From the NCBI GenBank assembly GCA_000697335.1, contig JNEM01006315.1:1-14531 (forward strand): a stretch of DNA of 14,531 nt. Direction: 5' to 3'. Position 1 is the first letter of the stretch. Each line of letters opens with the position of its first letter. This stretch comes from Conidiobolus incongruus B7586. Lineage: Eukaryota; Entomophthoromycota; Entomophthoromycetes; Entomophthorales; Conidiobolaceae. Below, one piece after another: positions 8,280 to 14,531 of the stretch. A model generated the notes under the pieces. That model was not told the origin of the DNA. It made no database searches and worked only from the letters and a program-made list of their open reading frames with translations. The position numbers and the translations under genes are program-made.

Positions 8280-9302
8280 ATGAGGTTAATTAAGTCTTTA
8301 CTTTTCGCTTTGGGCTTGTCGACTACCTTTGCTTACAACAATAAGACTATTGACCAAATCGTCGGTGAATATGGTACTACACGCTCATTGGTCGAATTGG
8401 ATTCTAAAAAATTCTTTGATAATCTTCTCAACCTTCCTCCAAGCTTTTTCCAAGATTTAATAACTATTGCTAAATTAAAGCCTCCTATCAAGTTGCAGGT
8501 TGCCACCAAAGTTCGCACACCACCTTTGGCTGAGGTTGCTAGACATTGGAGCCATGCTACCTTCTCTTATTGTCTCTTCTCCAAGATGCTTAATTTTAAG
8601 TGTGTTATTGGATGTCCTGACTACAAAGTTACTAAAACATTCAACGATTGGAGATATGGTACATTTGCAATTGTTGGATATGAACCCACCACCAAAGAAA
8701 TTATTATTTCTCACAGAGGCAGTTCTAACATTCAGAATTGGTTGAGAAACTTGAGCTATGGAAAGGTAAGAATGCCGAACACTCCTGACGATGTAATGGT
8801 TCATGAAGGGTTCCTAGGTGTCTACCAGTCAAATGCACCCAAGATTAACGAATATCTGATGACCATGCTTAACGATCCTAAATTCAAAGGATACAAAGTG
8901 GTTTTCACTGGCCACAGTTTAGGAGGAGCCGTTGCAACTCTTCACGCAGTTGATATGGCTCCTAAGATCAAAGCAAAGGGCTTCGATGTTGAATTGTACG
9001 CCTACCATTCTCCTCGCGTCGGCAACATGGCTTTTGTCAACCATGCTGTTAGTTTAGATTTCCCCATCGCCAGATATACAAACAAGGGCGACTTAGTCAG
9101 TCATGTTGGCCCTCGCCAATGGGGTTTTGTGCACCTTCCAGGTGAATTCCACACAGATTCTACTGACTTACTAGGTAGGAACTTCCGCCAATGCAGACAA
9201 GACTATGACGAAGATCCCAATTGCGGCTGGAAAGAAATCAATAGGATTAGGTTGTTGCACCACCTTATTGGCTTTGGAAAGCTTGTTAATTTCTTTTGTT
9301 AA
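8280..9302 (+). CDS. Secreted class 3 lipase, copy C
   Basis: This encodes a complete 340-residue R. miehei-type class 3 lipase. A signal peptide covers residues 1-18 (basic MRLIK, hydrophobic core, TFA before Tyr19), and a propeptide-like region runs to about residue 70. The oxyanion and lid segment is SHRGSSNIQNWLRNL from 144. The triad is Ser213 in GHSLGG, Asp271 in NKGDLVSH and His328. Six cysteines (98, 108, 112, 305, 315, 340) fit the three family disulfides. Sequons are N21-K-T and N157-L-S. It differs from its paralogues before the catalytic His: LLHHLIGFG replaces L-L/P-DHA-GFG, so the Asp that precedes this His in the family (also in R. miehei LDHLSYFG) is His327 here, and Trp324 is Arg. 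Residues 111-169 are identical to copy D, and the underlying DNA is identical too, suggesting gene conversion. ATG has A at -3 and aligns with the other starts. It is transcribed away from copy B. Confidence 0.96.
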   Translation: MRLIKSLLFALGLSTTFAYNNKTIDQIVGEYGTTRSLVELDSKKFFDNLLNLPPSFFQDLITIAKLKPPIKLQVATKVRTPPLAEVARHWSHATFSYCLFSKMLNFKCVIGCPDYKVTKTFNDWRYGTFAIVGYEPTTKEIIISHRGSSNIQNWLRNLSYGKVRMPNTPDDVMVHEGFLGVYQSNAPKINEYLMTMLNDPKFKGYKVVFTGHSLGGAVATLHAVDMAPKIKAKGFDVELYAYHSPRVGNMAFVNHAVSLDFPIARYTNKGDLVSHVGPRQWGFVHLPGEFHTDSTDLLGRNFRQCRQDYDEDPNCGWKEINRIRLLHHLIGFGKLVNFFC

Positions 9303-9429
9303 TTTTTTGGATAGTATATATATTATTATTTGATAAAGTTTACATCAAATAAGATATATAATTCAAACAAATTTTTGGAATATTATTTCATCATTACTCA
9401 CTTAATAATAAGTAATAAAAATGAAATAA

Positions 9430-9435
<6 letters not shown>

Positions 9436-9464
<29 letters not shown>
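9436..9464. repeat. (TA)14 microsatellite
   Basis: Twenty-nine bases of uninterrupted TA, 134 bp after the copy C stop. It is self-complementary and likely length-variable between isolates. Confidence 0.9.
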
Positions 9465-9467
<3 letters not shown>

Positions 9468-10879
9468 TTTTATAAACCTATTGAATTTAAATTCGCAATA
9501 AAATCTAAATATATATGATTTTTTAGATTTATACTATATTCTAAATTATTATAACTTGAATTCAATAAGTTAAATTGAATAATTGGAATAACTATTGATA
9601 TTAAACATTGATACTATATTACATATTAAAATTACAATAATATAAATCATTAAACATATAGATCTATCGCAATATATCCTTGATATGATTTTCAAAATAT
9701 AAAATCTATTTGAAAATGATCATGAGGATTTGAACAAACTGTTCATAATTGATAATGAAAAATGAACAGTGAGAAATTTAAGTTTAAATTCTATTAAAAT
9801 ATTTAAAAAAGATGATTTCAACTTATGTTAATATTTTAATAATAATGATAATAAATTTTTAAATTATATTTATAAGTTTTTATTTATGTTATTTTAATTG
9901 GATATAATTATTATAACCCAATCATTCTTTATGTTTTTTATATTATTAAATTATAAAAATTACATTAAACAAACTAATATTTGTACATTTGAATGTATGT
10001 AATTGAGATATTATTAAATATTAAACTGTTTAATATAGATGTACTATTAAAAACTCTACTAAGTATCAAAAAAGTTGATATTTGAGTAAATTAAGCAAAA
10101 ATAATTATATTAAATTTTTGTTTTTTACCATAAATCTTGTTCATTAATGCATTTTCATCCATACTATCTGGTTAAATTAGAATTTGAAATCGTTCCAACT
10201 ATAAAATCTCTTATTTTAAGAGTGTTTCAAAAGATATATATAAAGTTGCATTATGAGTGATTATTATATTAAAATTAAAATATATCTGATTATAATTCCA
10301 TATTTAGATTCTTTATATTATTAATAATATTAATATTTTAAAGTTTTTTAATAATAATAATTATTATAAGCAAAAATTTAAATAATTAAATTATCGGACC
10401 ATATAAAATAAATATATTATATGTATTATTTAATAATATTTGATCAAAAAGATGTTAATTCAACAAAAATATTAATTAAATTCTAGTTAAATTACTTTAA
10501 ATTATAAATAATTAACCTATATTAGACATTACCTTTATTACACTTGATGATTAAGTTCAATGCTTGGTTAAAATTGATCTAAAATGTATTTTACTAATAA
10601 TTATCGGTAAAAAATTATTAATTTTTTGACGAATTAAGAATTAATATAATCATTCAGATAATATATTACAATTAACTTAAAGCTAGCTGATCCTTCATTG
10701 TTTATTTACTTTTGATATACTTGAATTAGTTCTTTTATGCAATATTGATCGTTTAACATATAAGATATATTTTAGGGAGAAGGTTTCAGGACATAATAAT
10801 ATATTTAGTAATGAGGATTAGCTATTAATTTATATGATTGTTATAAATATATAAAATAGTTTGATCAGCTGCATTTTTG

Positions 10880-10900
10880 ATTATTATTATTATTATTATT
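10880..10900. repeat. (ATT)7 microsatellite
   Basis: Seven ATT units in the gap between copies C and D, followed by two more T. No function is apparent. Confidence 0.9.
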
Positions 10901-11040
10901 TTGAAACATATATAAATTCATAATTTATTAATTAAATTGGTTTATTTCGATTAATTATGAACATGATATATATAAAAAACTTGCTGGACAATCTAAAACC
11001 TCAATCCAGTAAAAATTTATTTGATATAAACTTAAACAAA

Positions 11041-11220
11041 AAGCATCATTAACTATTCCTAACCACTTTTAATTAATAAAATATGATTAACCAACCATTA
11101 TCATCATAATTCAATTTACCTCCAATAAACCAAAGATTATTCTAGTCAGATGACTTTCACTAACAGCATTGAACAATTTCACTTGAATTTTAAACGGATA
11201 GTTTATAATTGATCAATTAA
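11041..11220. other. Less AT-rich, C-skewed patch, unidentified
   Basis: 46 G/C in 180 bases, with C clearly in excess of G on the plus strand, unlike the flanks. On the minus strand one frame stays open for about 33 codons across 11120-11220, but it is too short and lacks a recognisable motif. It lies 370-550 bp upstream of the next TATA-like sequences of copy D, so it could be distal promoter DNA or an old relic. I make no functional call. Confidence 0.25.
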
Positions 11221-11592
11221 AAAAATTTTTTATTTCTAAAAATGATTTAATTTATAATTTATAATAAAAAATATTTTTAAATTATTAATTCAATAAGAAA
11301 TTTGTTCTCAATATAAATTTTAAATCTAATATTAATTAAATTTTTTAATAATAGTAGTAATTATTATATTAATATAATAATATAATATTATAATTAATTT
11401 TATTATCATAATTATTTAAAATAATTTTCAATATAATAATTATCTTTAGCTCGATGTAATTATAATACAAATATTATCTTATAAACAATTAGCAATGTGA
11501 TTGCTTTTTGATGTTGATTCTATAATTGGATTTAATTGCTGAAAAGTGGTTAAATTAATTTGGGCATGCTTTTTCTCAAAGTTTACTTTATT

Positions 11593-11620
11593 CAATCCAT
11601 TTAAGTGTTCTTATGGATTG
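11593..11620 (+). promoter_or_regulatory. Facing CAATCCAT boxes upstream of copy D
   Basis: CAATCCAT (11593-11600) and ATGGATTG (11613-11620) are perfect inverted copies separated by 12 bases containing AAGTGTTCTT. They lie 66 bp before the TATA box. The same elements in the same order occur before copy B with a wider gap between boxes. Shared order in unrelated flanking DNA suggests a common activator or repressor site. Confidence 0.45.
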
Positions 11621-11686
11621 TCAATGAATTCAATATATCAATCAATTTTTATTTTAATAATCATTTTTATATCTATTTAGATTTCA

Positions 11687-11695
11687 TATATAAAG
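11687..11695 (+). promoter_or_regulatory. TATA box of lipase copy D
   Basis: TATATAAAG ends 59 bases before the ATG. The extended match TATATAAAGAT is shared with copy B at a similar distance, so this is a good core-promoter candidate. Confidence 0.6.
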
Positions 11696-11754
11696 ATCAA
11701 TACAATCATTGTTTATAATTAGAACATATTTTTATTAAATATATAATATCTATT

Positions 11755-12777
11755 ATGAAATTCTTTAAAAATTTACTTCTGTCAATGGGCATTATGACTA
11801 CTTTTGCCTACAACAATATGACCATTGACCAAATCGTAGATGAATACGGTGCTGATAGCCAATTACTCGGATTGGATTCCAAAGCATTCTTCGATGGACT
11901 TCTCAATCTTCCCGAGACATTTTTGAAAGATATCCTAAATATTGCTAAATTGAAACCCCCTGTCAGGTTGAAGGTTGCCACCAAGGTTCGCACACCACCT
12001 TTGGCTGAGGTTGCTAGACATTGGAGCCATGCTACCTTCTCTTATTGTCTCTTCTCCAAGATGGTTGATTTCAAGTGCCTTATCGGATGTCCTGACTACA
12101 AAGTTACTAAAACATTCAACGATTGGAGATATGGTACATTTGCAATTGTTGGATATGAACCCACCACCAAAGAAATTATTATTTCTCACAGAGGCAGTTC
12201 TAACATTCAGAATTGGTTGAGAAACTTGAGCTATGGAAAAGTAAGAATGCCAAACACTCCTGAGGGTGTAATGGTTCATGAGGGGTTCCTGGGTGTCTAC
12301 CAGTCTAATGCACCCAAGATTAACGAATATCTGATGGCTATGCTCAATGATCCTAAATTCAAAGGATACAAAGTGGTTTTCACTGGCCACAGTTTAGGAG
12401 GAGCTGTTGCTACGATCCATGCAGTTGATATGACAGCAAAAATCAAAGAAAAGGGTTTTGATGTCGAGTTATACACTTACCACTCACCCCGCACCGGTAA
12501 CTTAGCTTTCGTGAACCATGCTATCAGTCTCGATTTCCCAGTTGCCAGATACACCAACCGAGGAGATTTGGTAAGCCATGTAGCGCCACGCCAATTCGAT
12601 TATGTTCACATTCCAGGGGAATTTCACACAGATTTCAGTGATTTGAAGGGCAAGAGTTTCCGTCAGTGCAGCCAAGATTACGATGAGGATCCAGACTGTG
12701 GCTGGAAAGAAATCAAGAATATATGGTTGTTGGACCACGCTGTCGGATTTGGAAAACTTATTAACTTTATTTGTTAA
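11755..12777 (+). CDS. Secreted class 3 lipase, copy D
   Basis: This encodes a complete 340-residue R. miehei-type class 3 lipase with all family features. It has a signal peptide (residues 1-18, MKFFK then a hydrophobic core ending TFA) and a propeptide-like region to about 70. The oxyanion and lid segment SHRGSSNIQNWLRNL starts at 144. Ser213 lies in GHSLGG, Asp271 in NRGDLVSH and His328 in LLDHAVGFG. Six cysteines (98, 108, 112, 305, 315, 340) fit three disulfides. Sequons are N21-M-T and N157-L-S. It is the most canonical of the three complete copies at every catalytic position. Its DNA is a patchwork: 12085-12239 and 12349-12404 are identical to copy C, while 12238-12281 and 12402-12432 are identical to copy B. 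ATG has A at -3 and aligns with the starts of B and C. It lies in the same direction as C, 2.45 kb downstream, too far for shared transcription in an ordinary fungal gene arrangement. Confidence 0.96.
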   Translation: MKFFKNLLLSMGIMTTFAYNNMTIDQIVDEYGADSQLLGLDSKAFFDGLLNLPETFLKDILNIAKLKPPVRLKVATKVRTPPLAEVARHWSHATFSYCLFSKMVDFKCLIGCPDYKVTKTFNDWRYGTFAIVGYEPTTKEIIISHRGSSNIQNWLRNLSYGKVRMPNTPEGVMVHEGFLGVYQSNAPKINEYLMAMLNDPKFKGYKVVFTGHSLGGAVATIHAVDMTAKIKEKGFDVELYTYHSPRTGNLAFVNHAISLDFPVARYTNRGDLVSHVAPRQFDYVHIPGEFHTDFSDLKGKSFRQCSQDYDEDPDCGWKEIKNIWLLDHAVGFGKLINFIC

Positions 12778-14531
12778 TTTTTTTTTATTTTATCAATTTG
12801 TTAATATTTTATTTAAAATTAAAATCTTATAAATTATATTTAATAATTGATAAATTTTATGTCATAATAATATATAAGTTATTGTTTTTATTATTAAGAT
12901 CTTATAGTTAATGGAATATAATATATTCTAATATTTAATACTTGTTCTATTAAATTATAGATCTTAATAATATAAATATTTGAATGTAATATAAAATTTA
13001 TTTAATAATTTAATTGATTAATTATTGTTATATTTAATGATCAAAATAATATTAGTTTTGAAAATTTCTAATTTAATATTCATTATTGAAGTATAGTTTT
13101 TGAATCTTAACCTATTTATTGTAAATTTTAAATAACCTTATTTTTGAAATATTATTTAAACCATTTTAAACTATTATTATAAATATTAATATAATTCTTG
13201 TATACTTATTTAATAATACACAACTTTCAATTGAAACTATATATTTGCCAACTATATATTAGACGAATTATATTATAATAAATTATGGATCTATAACAAA
13301 TTGAATATTTAAAAATTATCTAAATTTATATTTTTTAATAAAATTATTAAGTAGTTTTTTAATATTATAAATTTAATTTTATGTTTTTTCATAATGTTGA
13401 GTTTTTCTAAATTTTGGCAAAGAAAGATTGTGGTTAGAAAAGTACTCATAATATAATTTAGTCAATTATTTATTAATCCTGATTTTTAATATATCAGGAC
13501 TATATGTCTTAAAGATTACTATTAAGATGTTATAACAGAATATTCAGAAAAAAACCTTTTTTGTTATTCTTGACATTTTGGGGTTTAAATAGTTTATTCA
13601 ATAAATAATATAAGTTTTGAATAGATTCTAATAAAGGAGCTAAAGAATATCAATTAATTATAGACTAATAATTACACCATAAGCAAGGGGTAATATGATC
13701 CTAACTATCAAATCTAGATAAACATATATTTTTGAAATATGAAAATAAATTTTTTAAATATAAAATAAAATAATATAATAAAAAAATAAATATATAATCA
13801 ATTTTTGAATAAAATAAATAATAAAAAACTAGATAATAAGGAATTAAATTAATATTTTTATAAAAGAACATAATTTTGAAAAATAATTATCTTAAATAAA
13901 ATTAACTTTGATTTATAAAAATTACTTGTTTAAAATTACTTATAAGTTATATTATCTTAATATTGAAAATTAGGATAATTATATTGAATTAAATTGGAGT
14001 GTTAAGAAGTTAAAAAATTATGATATAGTTATATATAGTTCTATTGAAATTTCTTGATAAAAATTAAGAATTAATTTCCTTCAAATAAATATATAGATAA
14101 TTGGATAAATAGATAGATAAATAAATCCCTTTTTTCTTTATATTGAAGAAAAGGATCAATTTAAGGGAAAATAGGATAAAAGATAAATTATGGGTAAACT
14201 GATATAAAAGGTAAATATATATGGACTAATTGGAAAGAGATATTATATGTTTATTTAAAAAATCTGTTTAATATTAATATAATTATTAATATAAATATTA
14301 TTTGAAATATATAAAATATCTTTATAAATCAAAAAATATATAAAATATCATATAAAGCAAGTATTAATTTTTTTTAAATAAAGATTATGCTAATTTAATA
14401 AATTTTTTTAAATTTTTAAAATTTATATAATTTAATTTCTATTGAAATTAAAAAATATTTTAAAATTCAAATTTTATTACCCAATATTAAAATAGAAAAA
14501 TCTATATATAAAATTTATAAATCAAATTAAT
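12778..14531. other. AT-rich gene-free tail
   Basis: About 1.75 kb after copy D with no reading frame of note, no RNA gene and no transposon end that I recognise. The stop is followed by the same T-rich run as copies A and C. A weak hairpin with 7-bp arms (13477-13483 and 13493-13499) and imperfect GATA/AATA tetranucleotide runs near 14100-14130 are the only visible structure. Confidence 0.65.

Larger units (their letters stand above)
9303..11592. other. AT-rich gap between copies C and D
   Basis: About 2.3 kb without a gene. It begins with the T-rich run (TTAATTTTTT) that follows the stop of copies A, C and D. It contains TA and ATT microsatellites and one less AT-rich patch (11041-11220), listed separately. 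Some stretches are nearly pure A/T. Confidence 0.65.

Noticed and set aside
8280-9302. Possible introns or splice sites inside the lipase genes
   Set aside because: Copies B, C and D are each open for exactly 340 codons and align without gaps, so no intron is needed. GT/AG pairs inside are ordinary codons.
11935-12390. 151-codon antisense frame over lipase copy D, and similar antisense or alternate frames over copies B and C
   Set aside because: They overlap strongly supported lipase coding sequence, recur at the same place in the paralogues because the sense codons are conserved, and show no family of their own.
13477-13499. Hairpin with arms TCCTGAT and ATCAGGA in the tail
   Set aside because: Seven-base arms with a nine-base loop, far from any gene end. 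Not enough to call a terminator or RNA.

Overview
The window comes from a very AT-rich eukaryotic genome, most likely an early-diverging (zygomycete-grade) fungus. Two observations support this. Every recognisable gene encodes a secreted class 3 lipase of the Rhizomucor miehei type, with the same catalytic residues, the same lid region and the same six-cysteine pattern. One solo LTR of fungal Ty3/Gypsy type is also present. An entomophthoralean or similar lineage is a guess from base composition only. The genes are intronless in the part visible here. They stand out as islands (28 G/C in 60 bases at 8521-8580) in intergenic DNA that falls as low as 3 G/C in 60 bases (10321-10380).

Layout: the 3' part of lipase copy A (+, 2-412); a gene-free AT-rich gap; complete lipase copy B (-, 2492-3514), convergent with A; a 4.8-kb gap holding a 495-bp solo LTR (6351-6845) flanked by a perfect 5-bp target duplication; complete lipase copy C (+, 8280-9302), divergent from B; a 2.45-kb gap; complete lipase copy D (+, 11755-12777); and a gene-free tail to the end. 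B, C and D are each 340 residues with no length change. By hand alignment C and D differ at 65 positions and B and D at 68, about 80% identity. A is closest to B over the shared 136 residues (about 18 differences).

The paralogues appear to act in parallel as extracellular lipases (or esterases or phospholipases) rather than as steps of a pathway. Three points make the locus more than a plain duplication. The copies are patchworks: C and D share 155 identical bases and D switches to B-like sequence at the end of that tract, which suggests gene conversion. Copy B has an altered nucleophile elbow (GQSLGA instead of GHSLGG) and copy C has an altered context around the catalytic His, so the copies may have diverged in activity. 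B and D share a promoter layout (two facing ATCCAT-type boxes, then TATATAAAGAT about 60 bp before ATG) that C lacks. I saw no RNA genes, CRISPR arrays or defence systems. The intergenic DNA is low-complexity AT-rich sequence with microsatellites and two slightly less AT-rich patches of unknown origin.
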